From NCBI RefSeq assembly GCF_035987325.1, contig NZ_CP108488.1, positions 7,378,001-7,442,000 of the forward strand: a stretch of DNA of 64,000 nt, read 5' to 3'. This document shows, piece by piece, positions 20,741 through 30,217 of this stretch (position 1 is its first letter; every line of letters starts with the position of its first letter). The notes beneath the pieces are model-generated. The model searched no databases, had not been told where the DNA came from, and saw only the letters and a program-made list of their open reading frames with translations. The translations under genes and the position numbers were made by a program. Source of the DNA: Streptomyces sp. NBC_01244. GTDB lineage: Bacteria > Actinomycetota > Actinomycetes > Streptomycetales > Streptomycetaceae.

Positions 20741-21817
20741 TCAGCCGCCGGTGGCGGGGGACTTCTTGGCCGCGGCCGGGATCGGCCGGTCGTTGCGCAG
20801 GGCCTCCCACAGCTGGCCGGACTGCGGCTCCACGGCGACGACGCGGTTCTTGTCGATCTTGTCGTAGGCGACCGGGAGCATGATCGTCTCCATGGTCGCC
20901 GGGTCCACGCCCTTCATGCTCTGGGCGAAGTCCGACAGGCCCTTGAGGGAGTCGAGTTCGGCGTCCGTGGTCAGCGCCTTGGTGCCGGCGTCGGCGAGCT
21001 TGTAGAGGCGGGCCGGGCTGCTGAGGACGTCCTGCTTCTTGATCTCGGACAGCATCGCGATCATGAACTTCTGCTGCAGGTCGATGCGTCCGAGGTCGCT
21101 GCCGTCCCCGTAACCGTGGCGGGTGCGAACGAACTTGAGCGAGTCGGTGCCGTTCAGCCGGTGCGTGCCCGCGTCGAGGTTCAGGCCGCCCTTGATGGGC
21201 TTGTCGAGGGTGACGTCCACGCCGCCGAGCGCGTCCACGAGCTCCTTGAACCCGGCGAACTCCACCTTCACGAGGTGGTCGACGCGGACGCCGGACATCT
21301 GCTCGACGGTCTTGACGACACAGGCCGGGCCGCCGGTTCCGATGACGCTGTTGATCATGACGCGATTCGCCCCGGCAACCGTCTTGCCGTTCTTGTCCTT
21401 GCACTCGGGCCGGGTCACGAGGGTGTCGCGGGGGATGCTGATCGCGGTGGCCTTCTTCCGGCCCTCGGGTATGTGCACCAGCATGTTGGTGTCCGAGCGG
21501 GAACCGCTGACGTCGCCGTGATCGAGCTCACCGTTGGCACCGGCGCGCGAGTCCGAGCCGAGCACCAGGATGTTCTGCCCGCTGTCCGGGACCTTCGCCG
21601 GCCGGTTGTCGACACCGATCGCCTGGTCGAGGTCGACGCTGTCGATGTTCCCGTTGAGGTGGTTGTACGCCCACCAGCCCGTGCCGGCGGCGCCGATCAG
21701 GAGCAGGACCACCACCACCAGGACGATCTTCATCGCGCGGCGCCCGCGTGACCTGGGCGGACGCACTCCTCGCCGCCCGGTGTTCCGGTGACTGGGCGTG
21801 GCGGTCTGTTGGGTCAT
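20741..21817 (-). CDS. LytR-CpsA-Psr (LCP) family glycopolymer transferase
   Basis: LCP enzymes attach wall teichoic acid or other glycopolymers from a lipid carrier to peptidoglycan outside the membrane. This 358-residue protein has a basic N-terminus, one membrane helix (KIVLVVVVLLLIGAAGTGWW), then the LCP core: NILVLGSDSRAG, DTNMLVHIPEGRKKATAISIPRDT, and the C-terminal FVRTRHGYGDGSDLGRIDLQQ. The conserved Arg and Asp residues that bind the pyrophosphate are present. It neighbours a polymer synthesis cluster, which suggests what it transfers. Confidence 0.92.
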   Translation of the reverse strand: MTQQTATPSHRNTGRRGVRPPRSRGRRAMKIVLVVVVLLLIGAAGTGWWAYNHLNGNIDSVDLDQAIGVDNRPAKVPDSGQNILVLGSDSRAGANGELDHGDVSGSRSDTNMLVHIPEGRKKATAISIPRDTLVTRPECKDKNGKTVAGANRVMINSVIGTGGPACVVKTVEQMSGVRVDHLVKVEFAGFKELVDALGGVDVTLDKPIKGGLNLDAGTHRLNGTDSLKFVRTRHGYGDGSDLGRIDLQQKFMIAMLSEIKKQDVLSSPARLYKLADAGTKALTTDAELDSLKGLSDFAQSMKGVDPATMETIMLPVAYDKIDKNRVVAVEPQSGQLWEALRNDRPIPAAAKKSPATGG

Positions 21818-21982
21818 ACTGCTCGAATCCTCGGGGCCTCGGTCGGCTGACGGACGGCGCGGTAGGCCGGATGCCGCTGCACTATAGGCAGATTTTCAAC
21901 TCGAACGGGAGAGCGCCTATCGTCTTCGGGGTTGGTATGGAGTGGATAAGCGCAGCCGTGCGAGGAATGGGGGGCAGAGCCA

Positions 21983-23581
21983 ATGGTCCGAGCGACCGGA
22001 CGCCGAGTGAGACGCGGCGCCACGCCCCGTGAGCAGTCGCCGGCGGCCCCTCGTGCGGGGGCGGGCCGGGCCGCTCCGGTGGTCATCGTCGTCGCCACGC
22101 CCGGTGAGGCCATCCCCCTGATCGCCTCGGAGCCCGACGACTCGGCGATCGAGATCGTCTGCCTCGACGGCGGCGGCGATGCCGAGTACCGCGCTCTGGA
22201 AGCGGCCGTGGCCGAGGCGCGCCGGCGCGGCTGCCGGTTCTCCGGAGACCCCTTCGTCCTCGACGCCGGGGCGGGGAGCATCACGGGGCAGATCCTCGAC
22301 GTGCTCCACGAGACCGGGCCCGTCCGGGTGCGGACCCTCGATCCGGATCCCACGCACGTCGGCTTCGACAAAGAGCGCAGGCTTCCCATCGTCACCGAGC
22401 CCGCGGCGCGCGGCCAGGTCACGCGCAGCGCCCTGAGGGCGGCCCGCCGGTACCAGCGGGACGTCGGCGTACCCGTCTTCGTGGACTGCCGCGCGGCCGG
22501 CACGGACCCCGGGCTGCCTCCCGAGTCCGGCACCCGGTATCCGCTGCCGACCCGGTGGCTGGTCAGCGGCAAGGACGGCCGGCTGTCCGCGTACCTGCCC
22601 ACGGCCGCCGGTGTCGTGCGCTGGACCGAGGGCCGCAGCGAGGCCGAGGGGTGGAGCGGACCCGAGCTGCTCGAAGGGCCGGACCTCATGCCGGGCCTGA
22701 CCGTGGTGCAGGGGCCCGAGGGCTACGCGTACCTGATCGGCCTGAGCCGGACCAAGCGCAAGGAGGGCGGCGCCGACATCGAGGTGGTGTGCGCCGCCCA
22801 GTACCAGACGGGCCGGCCCCTCGGGCCGTGGGTCCCGCTCGGCAACCCCCACACGAACTGGCAGGTGGCCCGCTCCATCGGGTTCCCGGTGGCCGCCTTC
22901 GCCGCCGATGGCTTCATGCACGTCTTCGTCCGCAACTTCGGACGCGGCGTCAGCGTGCGCAAGCAGTCCCCGAAGGGGGTCCTGAGCGGCTGGGAGGCCT
23001 TGCGCGGGCGGAAGGTCGCCGACGAGATGGCCGCCTTCGCGTCGCCCGACGGCAGTGTGCACCTGGTGGCCCGGACCCGGGACGACGGCGCCGCCGTGCA
23101 CTGGTACCACCGGGGCGCGGCGTCGGAGTGGCAGGAGGACCGCCGGATCCCGGTGAGCCTGCGCGCCGGCAGCCTTTCGGTCGCCCCGGAAGCCGGAATG
23201 GTGCGCTTCCGCTACGGAGCGACGAACGAGGTCTGCGTCTGGTGGCCGGGCGCCCACGCGCCGATAGGCCTCGGCGGACCCGACGGGGACGGACCGGTCA
23301 CCGGGGTCGCGGGAGCCGACATCCAGGGCTGGGGCTGCACGGTGCTCGTGCGCTCCGGCCACGGGGGAGTACCGGCGATCGGCGCGCACCCGGACGGGCG
23401 GCCGGACACGGGGGTGTGGTGGTCGCCCTCGGGGGAGCGCTCGATCGTCCCGCCCGCCGCGGCCTTCGACAGCCAGGGCCGTGTGGTGATCGTCACGGTG
23501 GGAATGGACGGACGGCTGCGTGTCGCCCGGCAGCAACTGGGATCCGATGGCCTGGAGTTCACTCCCTGGCGCGTCCCATAG
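21983..23581 (+). CDS. PIG-L-like pseudoenzyme fused to a beta-propeller
   Basis: A 532-residue protein. Residues about 30-175 resemble streptomycete PIG-L deacetylases (VVIVVA, then RTLDPDPTHVGFD, then a helix in place of DHTAAA). The zinc motif AHPDDE is replaced by ATPGEA and the second His/Asp motif by ARGQVTRSA, so the domain should be inactive. From about residue 185 repeated Trp/Gly-rich blades suggest a lectin- or sialidase-type propeller. No signal peptide is evident. ATG 21983 follows a G-rich ribosome site. Its position beside LCP and polymer genes suggests a glycan-binding role; the fold assignment is inference. Confidence 0.6.
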   Translation: MVRATGRRVRRGATPREQSPAAPRAGAGRAAPVVIVVATPGEAIPLIASEPDDSAIEIVCLDGGGDAEYRALEAAVAEARRRGCRFSGDPFVLDAGAGSITGQILDVLHETGPVRVRTLDPDPTHVGFDKERRLPIVTEPAARGQVTRSALRAARRYQRDVGVPVFVDCRAAGTDPGLPPESGTRYPLPTRWLVSGKDGRLSAYLPTAAGVVRWTEGRSEAEGWSGPELLEGPDLMPGLTVVQGPEGYAYLIGLSRTKRKEGGADIEVVCAAQYQTGRPLGPWVPLGNPHTNWQVARSIGFPVAAFAADGFMHVFVRNFGRGVSVRKQSPKGVLSGWEALRGRKVADEMAAFASPDGSVHLVARTRDDGAAVHWYHRGAASEWQEDRRIPVSLRAGSLSVAPEAGMVRFRYGATNEVCVWWPGAHAPIGLGGPDGDGPVTGVAGADIQGWGCTVLVRSGHGGVPAIGAHPDGRPDTGVWWSPSGERSIVPPAAAFDSQGRVVIVTVGMDGRLRVARQQLGSDGLEFTPWRVP

Positions 23582-23798
23582 CGGTCGTTTCGTCGGACCG
23601 TGTACCGGTTTGGTGAGGGCGGCTGTCAACTTCTGGCCTGGATCGTGTCTGTCACGTCTTGCTAAAGTCTAAAGAACGCCCTTTACCTGAACCATAAGTG
23701 AATGGTTGGGGTCACTGACCGCCACATGCCGTCACACGTGATCACAGGATGAAGGTTCTGCCTGTACATCCCGTGCCGGTGTCGATGACTGAGGGGTT

Positions 23799-24980
23799 AT
23801 GTCGAAGCTGTCACTGAAGGCCGTCCAGAAGCTCACCTGCAAAAAGCGGGACGCCTGGTGGACGGTCCTTCTGGTAGACCCGATAGCGACCCGCCTCGTC
23901 TGCGTGCTGGCGCGATGGAACTTCGTCACGCCGAACCGGGTGACGTGGGCCGCGCTCTTCGTGGGCCTGGGCTCGGCGTACTACTTCTTCCAGGGCGACT
24001 GGGTCTCGCTGTGCATCGGCGCGGCCCTCTACCACCTCAGCTTCATCCTCGACTGCATCGACGGCAAGCTCGCGCGCCTCAAGGGCAACGGGACCATCTT
24101 CGGCGGCTGGCTCGACTACGTCTTCGACCGCATCCGCGTCCTGATCTGCGCGCTGACCCTGATGGGCGGGCAGTTCGTCAAGAACGACGAAGAGGTGTAC
24201 CTGCTCGCGGCCCTCGTCGTGATCTTCCTCGACATGCTCCGCTACGTCGACGCCCTCCAGATCTACAAGATGCGCATGTCCATGCGCGCCAAGATCGCCG
24301 CCGTCACCCTCGCCCGCCAGGCGGAACAGGGAGTCGAGGAGGAGGAGCGCAAGGTCGTCTTCATCGAGGACCTGCTGCGCGAGAACCCCCTGGGCCAGGC
24401 GGACGAGCTCAAGCGCCAGAGCACGGACGCCGAGCAGGCCGAGGTCATCGACCTGCACGAGCAGTTCCGCGAGAAGTTCCCCTGGTACGCGCGGGTGCGC
24501 CACGCGCTGGTGCAGAGCCGCATCCGGCCGCACCTCATCAGCGGCATCGAGTTCCAGATGTTCATCTTCATCGTCGGCCCCGTCATCGGCCACATCCTGT
24601 GGACCACGGCGGTGTCGGCCGTGCTGATGGGCGGCTTCGAGCTCGTCATCATGTTCAAGTTCTGGCTCTCCACCCGGGACTTCACGCGCACGATGGAACG
24701 CCTCGACCCCGGCAACATCCCGACGCGCGCCGGTTCCATCGCCGAGCACCTGCACGCCGGACGCCACCGCCGGCGCGGCGAGGACGGCCTGAGCGAGGTG
24801 GAGGAAGCCGCCCAGCGCTTCCCCGCCCCCGAGCCGTACGAGGACCCGGGCTTCGTGCCGTACCCCCGGCCCTACCCGGACGAGTACACGGGCGCCGTGA
24901 CGGACACCATGCAACTCTCCAAGATTCCGGCCCAGGCCCTGCGGCCCGGCTACGTCGAACCGGAGCACTACTCTCGATGA
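23799..24980 (+). CDS. CDP-alcohol phosphatidyltransferase family protein
   Basis: Transfers a phospho-alcohol from a CDP donor at the membrane. The catalytic signature D-x2-DG-x2-AR-x8-G-x3-D-x3-D is intact in DCIDGKLARLK and GGWLDYVFDR (about residues 85-110). At 393 residues it is longer than plain phospholipid synthases; a charged middle (about 165-235) separates two hydrophobic blocks and a hydrophilic tail follows. It overlaps the next gene by 4 bp (ATGA), tying it to the polymerase-like protein. The alcohol may be a glycerol or polyol head group; not determinable here. Confidence 0.88.
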   Translation: MSKLSLKAVQKLTCKKRDAWWTVLLVDPIATRLVCVLARWNFVTPNRVTWAALFVGLGSAYYFFQGDWVSLCIGAALYHLSFILDCIDGKLARLKGNGTIFGGWLDYVFDRIRVLICALTLMGGQFVKNDEEVYLLAALVVIFLDMLRYVDALQIYKMRMSMRAKIAAVTLARQAEQGVEEEERKVVFIEDLLRENPLGQADELKRQSTDAEQAEVIDLHEQFREKFPWYARVRHALVQSRIRPHLISGIEFQMFIFIVGPVIGHILWTTAVSAVLMGGFELVIMFKFWLSTRDFTRTMERLDPGNIPTRAGSIAEHLHAGRHRRRGEDGLSEVEEAAQRFPAPEPYEDPGFVPYPRPYPDEYTGAVTDTMQLSKIPAQALRPGYVEPEHYSR

Positions 24981-27900
24981 GCCTCCCGGTCGACATATCG
25001 CACTACGGCGTCACCATCGTCATACCGGCCTTCAACGCGAGCGCCACGCTCGCGCGGGCCCTCCAGTCGGCCCTGGCGCAGACGCACCGCAGCGTCGAGG
25101 TGCTCGTCGTCGACGACCGCTCCACCGACGGCACCCTCGCCCTCGCCCACCAGTTCGCCGCCCAGGACGGGCGCGTCCGGGTCATCGAGCGGCCGCAGAA
25201 CAGCGGCGGTTGCGGCGCGCCCCGCAACAACGGGATCGAAGCGGCCTCCGGCCAGTTCGTGATGTTCCTCGACGCGGACGACGAGCTGCCGCTCAAGGCC
25301 GCCGAGACGCTCCTGTCCTCGGCCCTCGTCACGGGCTCGGAGATCACCGCCGGCCGTGTCGTGCGCATCAACCACGCCACGGACGAGCTCACCGTCTGGC
25401 AGCCCCAGCTGTACCCGGCCGACCAGACGGTCGCGGGCCTGGGCGGCATGCCGGAACTCATCGACGACCCGATCGCCGCCGGAAAGCTGTACCGCCGGGA
25501 CTTCCTCGACAACCACGGGATCCGCTTCCCCGAGGGCGTCTTCTTCGAGGACACCTACTTCTCCACGGTCGCGAACTTCTACGCGCGCTCCTTCACCATC
25601 CTCGCCACCCCCGTCTACCGGTGGATGTGGGAGAGGGAGTCCGACCAGCCGTCCATCACCAACCGCCGCCACGAGCTGCGCAGCATCAGCGACCGCGTCC
25701 TGGTGCACCAGTACACCGACAGCTTCCTGCGCAGCGTCGGCCGGCCGGACCTGCTGGCCCGCAAGGGCGCCAAGTTCCTCTCGCACGACCTGCGGCTCTA
25801 CACGCCCGAGCTGCGCGCCGGCGACCACGCCTTCCACAGCGGGTTCCTCCAGGCCGTCGCCCCGTACCTGCACAGCCTCGACCCCGGCACCTTCGAACTG
25901 TGCGGCCCCATGGAGCGGGTACGCGCCTTCGGCCTGATGCACGGACGCGTCGACATCGCCGTGTCGGCCTCCGACTACATGAAGCGCCGCAGCGTCATCA
26001 GCTCCGACATCGTGGAGCGCGACGACAGGGTGTTCTGGTCCGGGTCGCTGCTAGGCCACCCCGATGCCGAGAGCTTCCTCGAGGTCACCGAGCTGGAGCT
26101 GACCGGCCACGCGCTCGCCGACTCGCGCATGTACAACAAGGCCTCGTCGATCGAGATGGTCGACGGCGAGCTGCACGTCTCCGGCGCGATCCGCAACCAG
26201 TTCAGCCGGTTCGGCGCCGACGACAAGGTCGAGCTCATCGCGGTGCTGCGCCGCCGCAGCACCAAGGCCGACCACCACTTCCCCGTCTCCGGTGTGGAGA
26301 TCGACAAGGACTGGATCCGGTACCACACCACCATCGATCTCAAGGCCACCCTGGACAAGACCGACCGGGTGGGCAACTGGAACTTCTTCGTCCAGATCCG
26401 GCACGCCGGCGAGCGCGCCTCCACCGCTCTGAACATCAGCGGTATCGACGTCGCCGGCCTGCGGCACTCCTGCGACGCGGGCGTCTTCGAGGTCTACGAG
26501 ACCGTCAGCGGCAACCTGGGCCTGCGCCCGGAGACCGGGGAGCAGCGGGCCAAGACCTCGGACCGGGGCACCCCGTGGCTGTGGTGGCAGGACGTCGAAC
26601 CGACCGGGCCCGTCGAACAGCCCGAGAGCTACGGCGCCACGCTCGTCGTCCACTGCCACAACGACGAGTACCACCTGCGCGAGTTCCTCGCCTCGCTCGT
26701 GGCCCAGCGCAGCTTCGCCCGCACCCAGGTGGTGTTCGTCGACGACGGGTCGAACGACAGCACCGCGCGGCAGCTCGCGGCCTTCGCCGCCTACTACCCC
26801 AACGCGGGCGTCGTCACCCAGCACAGCCTCGGCGCCAGTGCGGCCTTCGACCACGGGCTGCAGTACGCCGTCGCCCCCTACGTGATGTTCGCGCGCGCCC
26901 GGGACATCCTCGGCCAGGACGCCATCGGCAGGCTGCTCGCGGCCGCCCGCCGGGTCAAGGGCGCCGATGTCGTCGCCGGCCAGGCCGACAACTTCCCCGG
27001 CCCGTGGCGCAGCGAGGACGAGCCGTGGCAGCGGTACTTCACGGCCAATGACTCCGTCCGCCGACTGGCCGACGCGCCGTACCTCGTCTTCTCCACGCTG
27101 CTCGGCGGGAAGCTGTTCAAGACCTCCTACATCCGGGAGCACGGCTTCCGCGGCGGTCCCGGCCCGGGTCTGGAGGACGACTGGTTCACCGTCCCGGCCG
27201 TCCTGTACGCGCGGGTCGTGGCGATCGCGCAGGACGCCCGCTTCTTCGAGCGCGACGAGCAGAACCAGAACTCGCTCTTCGACTCGCCGTGGAACGACCC
27301 CGTCAAAACGGTGGACCGGGTCCGGCTCGCCGCGCACGTACTGGCCTCGGTCCAGGGAGCCCCGCCGCGGACCGTCGTCCTGGCCCAGCGCTTCGTCGTC
27401 CGTACGCTCCAGCCCTACGTGCGCAACATGCACCGCATCATGAGCCGGCCCGAGCTCGCCTCGGTCCTGCCCCTGCTGGGTTCGGTCTACAGCCAGATCC
27501 CCGACGACGTGATCCTCCAGTACGCCGTCCACCCGCAGTCCAAGGTCCAGCACCACGCCATCGTCACCGGCAACCTCGACCTCTTCGCGGACCCGCTGGG
27601 AGCGTCGGAGTACCTGCCCACGCTCTTCCTCGACGAAGAGGGCGTCTACCGCAGACTGGTGTCCGACCCGGTGCGCACCACGCTGCTGCGCGTTCCGCGG
27701 GCCAGCGCCGTCCTGGAGACCTTCGACTGGACCGACGGCGAGATCCACTTCGAGGGGCTCCTCGTCCTGTCCGGCGTCGACATCAACGCCCGGTACACCA
27801 ACCGGATCCAGCTCGTGCTCTCCGACGGGCGGCGCGAGGTCACGCTCCCCGTGGAGCAGCACTACCGCCGCGACCGCTGGCGCACCCGCAAGAACCAGGA

Positions 27901-29416
27901 CTGGTTCTCCGGCTGGCGCGCCACGGCCCGCCCGGGCGCCCTCGACTCGCTGGCCAACACCGAGCTGAACATGGTTCTCCGGGTCATCGACGAGGACCGC
28001 CACCACGACGTCCCGCTGGCGGCCCGCCAGATGCTGCACCGCTTCAAGGGCGTGCACACCCAGGGCCGGCAGCGCTTCGTCGTGTCCATCGACGACGACG
28101 AGCAGGTCACCGTCCGCTGGGTACGCGGCTTCGCGGCCCGGTGCAAGGACAAGCTGCGCCGGTTCAAGTGGGAGCTGCGCAACTCGCTGCCGGGCCGCCC
28201 CGGCTGGCGCACCCGCCTCATGTACTGGTTCACGTACCCCTATCTCCACAACCGGGGCATCTGGATCATCGGGGAGCGCGAGGACACCGCCCAGGACAAC
28301 AGCTACCACCTGTTCAAGTGGATCCGGCAGAACCGGCCCAAGACCAAGGTCTACTACTCGATCAACGGCGATTCCCCCGACTGGGACAAGGTCGCCCGGT
28401 ACGGGCAGGTCATCGACCGGCTGTCATGGAAGCACCGCGCCTACCTGCTCCACGCGGAACGGCTGATCAACGCCTACGACCTGGAGGCCTACCTGGGCTT
28501 CCCGGGCCTCCTCAAGCGGGCGTTCCTGCGCGGCTACGGAGACCTGCTGCGCTACAAGCGGGTCTTCCTCCAGCACGGAGTCGTCTACAACGACGTGGTC
28601 GCCTCCATCCACGGCCAGGCCACCAACGTCGACATGGTGCTCACCACGGGGCGCAGCGAGCGGTCGTACTACGCCGAGCACTGCGGCTACGGCTACGCGC
28701 GCGTCGCGGCGACCGGCCTGCCGCGCTTCGACGCCCTGGAGCCGGTCAACGGGCCGCGGCGGATCCTGGTCATGCCGACCTGGCGCCGCGACATCGTGGC
28801 GCCCTCGTACAACAGGGCGGCCAAGCCCGAGATCCCCTTCGCCGCGTCCGAGTACTACCGGTTCTTCTCCGCACTGCTGCGCAACGAACGGCTGCTGAGC
28901 GCGATCCAGTACTACGGCGTGGAGCTGGAGTTCATGCCGCACTACGAGATCCGCCCGTACCTGAACCACTTCAAGATCGACCACCCGTCGGTCACGGTGT
29001 CGACGACGGGCCGCGACGTGCAGCTCGCGATGCGCGAGTGCTCGATGCTGGTCACGGACTATTCCTCGGTGTTCTTCGACGTGGCGTACATGGGCAAGCC
29101 CATCGTCTACACGAACTTCGACGACGAGTCCTTCTACAGCAAGCACTACAAGCGGGGCTACTTCGACCTCGCGCGGGACGGCTTCGGCCCGGCCTGCCGC
29201 ACGGTCGACCACGCCGTGCACGAGATCATCGCCATCATCGAGCGGCAGTTCGAGGTGGAACCGCAGTACAGGCAGCGCGCCGAGGAGTTCTTCGTCCTGC
29301 GCGACACGTCCAACTGCGAACGGGCCTTCGAGGTCATCGACACGATGGACGCCAACATCGTCGGCGACCAGCGGGCGCAGCTGCACCTCGGGGCACGGGG
29401 CTTCGGGGAGTTCTGA
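24977..29416 (+). CDS. Multidomain GT2-GT2-CDP-glycerol glycerophosphotransferase, wall polymer synthase
   Basis: A 1479-residue cytoplasmic enzyme. Domains: GT2 glycosyltransferase (about 10-240; VTIVIPAFN, VVDDRSTDGT, FLDADDE with its DxD), a beta-rich spacer (about 345-500), a second GT2-like module (about 552-800; VVFVDDGSNDST but ARARD where DxD is expected), another beta-rich spacer, and a TagF/TarL-type CDP-glycerol glycerophosphotransferase (about 1085-1465; FLQHGVVYND, MPTWRRD, VTDYSSVFFDVAYMGKPIVY). It probably builds a teichoic-acid-like polymer. ATG 24977 overlaps the upstream stop as ATGA. Sugar and repeat unit are unknown. Confidence 0.88.
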   Translation: MSLPVDISHYGVTIVIPAFNASATLARALQSALAQTHRSVEVLVVDDRSTDGTLALAHQFAAQDGRVRVIERPQNSGGCGAPRNNGIEAASGQFVMFLDADDELPLKAAETLLSSALVTGSEITAGRVVRINHATDELTVWQPQLYPADQTVAGLGGMPELIDDPIAAGKLYRRDFLDNHGIRFPEGVFFEDTYFSTVANFYARSFTILATPVYRWMWERESDQPSITNRRHELRSISDRVLVHQYTDSFLRSVGRPDLLARKGAKFLSHDLRLYTPELRAGDHAFHSGFLQAVAPYLHSLDPGTFELCGPMERVRAFGLMHGRVDIAVSASDYMKRRSVISSDIVERDDRVFWSGSLLGHPDAESFLEVTELELTGHALADSRMYNKASSIEMVDGELHVSGAIRNQFSRFGADDKVELIAVLRRRSTKADHHFPVSGVEIDKDWIRYHTTIDLKATLDKTDRVGNWNFFVQIRHAGERASTALNISGIDVAGLRHSCDAGVFEVYETVSGNLGLRPETGEQRAKTSDRGTPWLWWQDVEPTGPVEQPESYGATLVVHCHNDEYHLREFLASLVAQRSFARTQVVFVDDGSNDSTARQLAAFAAYYPNAGVVTQHSLGASAAFDHGLQYAVAPYVMFARARDILGQDAIGRLLAAARRVKGADVVAGQADNFPGPWRSEDEPWQRYFTANDSVRRLADAPYLVFSTLLGGKLFKTSYIREHGFRGGPGPGLEDDWFTVPAVLYARVVAIAQDARFFERDEQNQNSLFDSPWNDPVKTVDRVRLAAHVLASVQGAPPRTVVLAQRFVVRTLQPYVRNMHRIMSRPELASVLPLLGSVYSQIPDDVILQYAVHPQSKVQHHAIVTGNLDLFADPLGASEYLPTLFLDEEGVYRRLVSDPVRTTLLRVPRASAVLETFDWTDGEIHFEGLLVLSGVDINARYTNRIQLVLSDGRREVTLPVEQHYRRDRWRTRKNQDWFSGWRATARPGALDSLANTELNMVLRVIDEDRHHDVPLAARQMLHRFKGVHTQGRQRFVVSIDDDEQVTVRWVRGFAARCKDKLRRFKWELRNSLPGRPGWRTRLMYWFTYPYLHNRGIWIIGEREDTAQDNSYHLFKWIRQNRPKTKVYYSINGDSPDWDKVARYGQVIDRLSWKHRAYLLHAERLINAYDLEAYLGFPGLLKRAFLRGYGDLLRYKRVFLQHGVVYNDVVASIHGQATNVDMVLTTGRSERSYYAEHCGYGYARVAATGLPRFDALEPVNGPRRILVMPTWRRDIVAPSYNRAAKPEIPFAASEYYRFFSALLRNERLLSAIQYYGVELEFMPHYEIRPYLNHFKIDHPSVTVSTTGRDVQLAMRECSMLVTDYSSVFFDVAYMGKPIVYTNFDDESFYSKHYKRGYFDLARDGFGPACRTVDHAVHEIIAIIERQFEVEPQYRQRAEEFFVLRDTSNCERAFEVIDTMDANIVGDQRAQLHLGARGFGEF

Positions 29417-29437
29417 GAGACACATGAAGGACGCACC

Positions 29438-30217
29438 ATGACGGCAATCTTCCTGTCCGGCGGATCGAGCGTGTGCAGCCGCCAGGGCAGCATGGCGCCC
29501 ATGACCGGCTGGGGGCAGGCGATGCCGCTCTTCATGCAGGGCGTGGACGTGATCAACTGTGCCCGGGCCGGGGCCAGCACCAAGAGCTTCATGGAGCGCG
29601 GCAGGCTCGGATGGATCATGGAAAACATCCGTCCCGGCGACCTGCACCTGATCTCCTTCGGGCCCAATGACATGAAGCCCGGCGCGGGCCTGCACACCGA
29701 GCCCTTCGACGACTACCAGGGGAACCTGCGCCGCTACGTCATCGAGACCCGGCTGCGCGGCGCCCACCCCGTGCTCGTCCCCAGCCACGAGCGGGCGGTC
29801 TTCGACCGGTTCGGCAACTTCCGCCGGCCGCTGAAGCTCTACCCGGCCGCCAAGCGCGAGGTGGCGGCGCAGATGTCCGCGCCCCTGATCGACCTCAACG
29901 AGTGGAGCGTCGCCTGGTGGCGGCAGCTCGGCCCGCAGGGCTGCAAGCAGGTCTTCCTGTACCTCGAACCGGGTGAGCACCCCAACTACCCCGACGGGGT
30001 GGGGGACAACTCGCACATGCGGCCGGTCGGCGCGGTGGAGTGCGCGCGGTTCGTCGCGGGCGAGCTGCGGTCCAGGGAGCTGCTGCCCGCCTCGTTCTTC
30101 CGCAACATCGAGAACCAGTTCGACGCGAACCAGGCCGTGCAGTTCCTGGACGACGTCGAATTCGACCGGCTCACCAAGGAGCGGGTCGGCGCAGCAATAG
30201 TGGGAGCGACGGCATGA
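29438..30217 (+). CDS. SGNH-family esterase
   Basis: A 259-residue SGNH hydrolase most like rhamnogalacturonan acetylesterases. Block I is GGSSV (nucleophile Ser; the usual Asp of GDS is Gly), block II is in RAGASTKSF, block III is GPNDM, and the catalytic Asp/His pair is DNSHM near residue 190. No signal peptide is seen, so it may act inside. Such enzymes remove O-acyl groups from glycans. It starts 21 bp after the polymerase and overlaps the next gene by 4 bp, so it belongs to the polymer operon. Confidence 0.82.
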   Translation: MTAIFLSGGSSVCSRQGSMAPMTGWGQAMPLFMQGVDVINCARAGASTKSFMERGRLGWIMENIRPGDLHLISFGPNDMKPGAGLHTEPFDDYQGNLRRYVIETRLRGAHPVLVPSHERAVFDRFGNFRRPLKLYPAAKREVAAQMSAPLIDLNEWSVAWWRQLGPQGCKQVFLYLEPGEHPNYPDGVGDNSHMRPVGAVECARFVAGELRSRELLPASFFRNIENQFDANQAVQFLDDVEFDRLTKERVGAAIVGATA

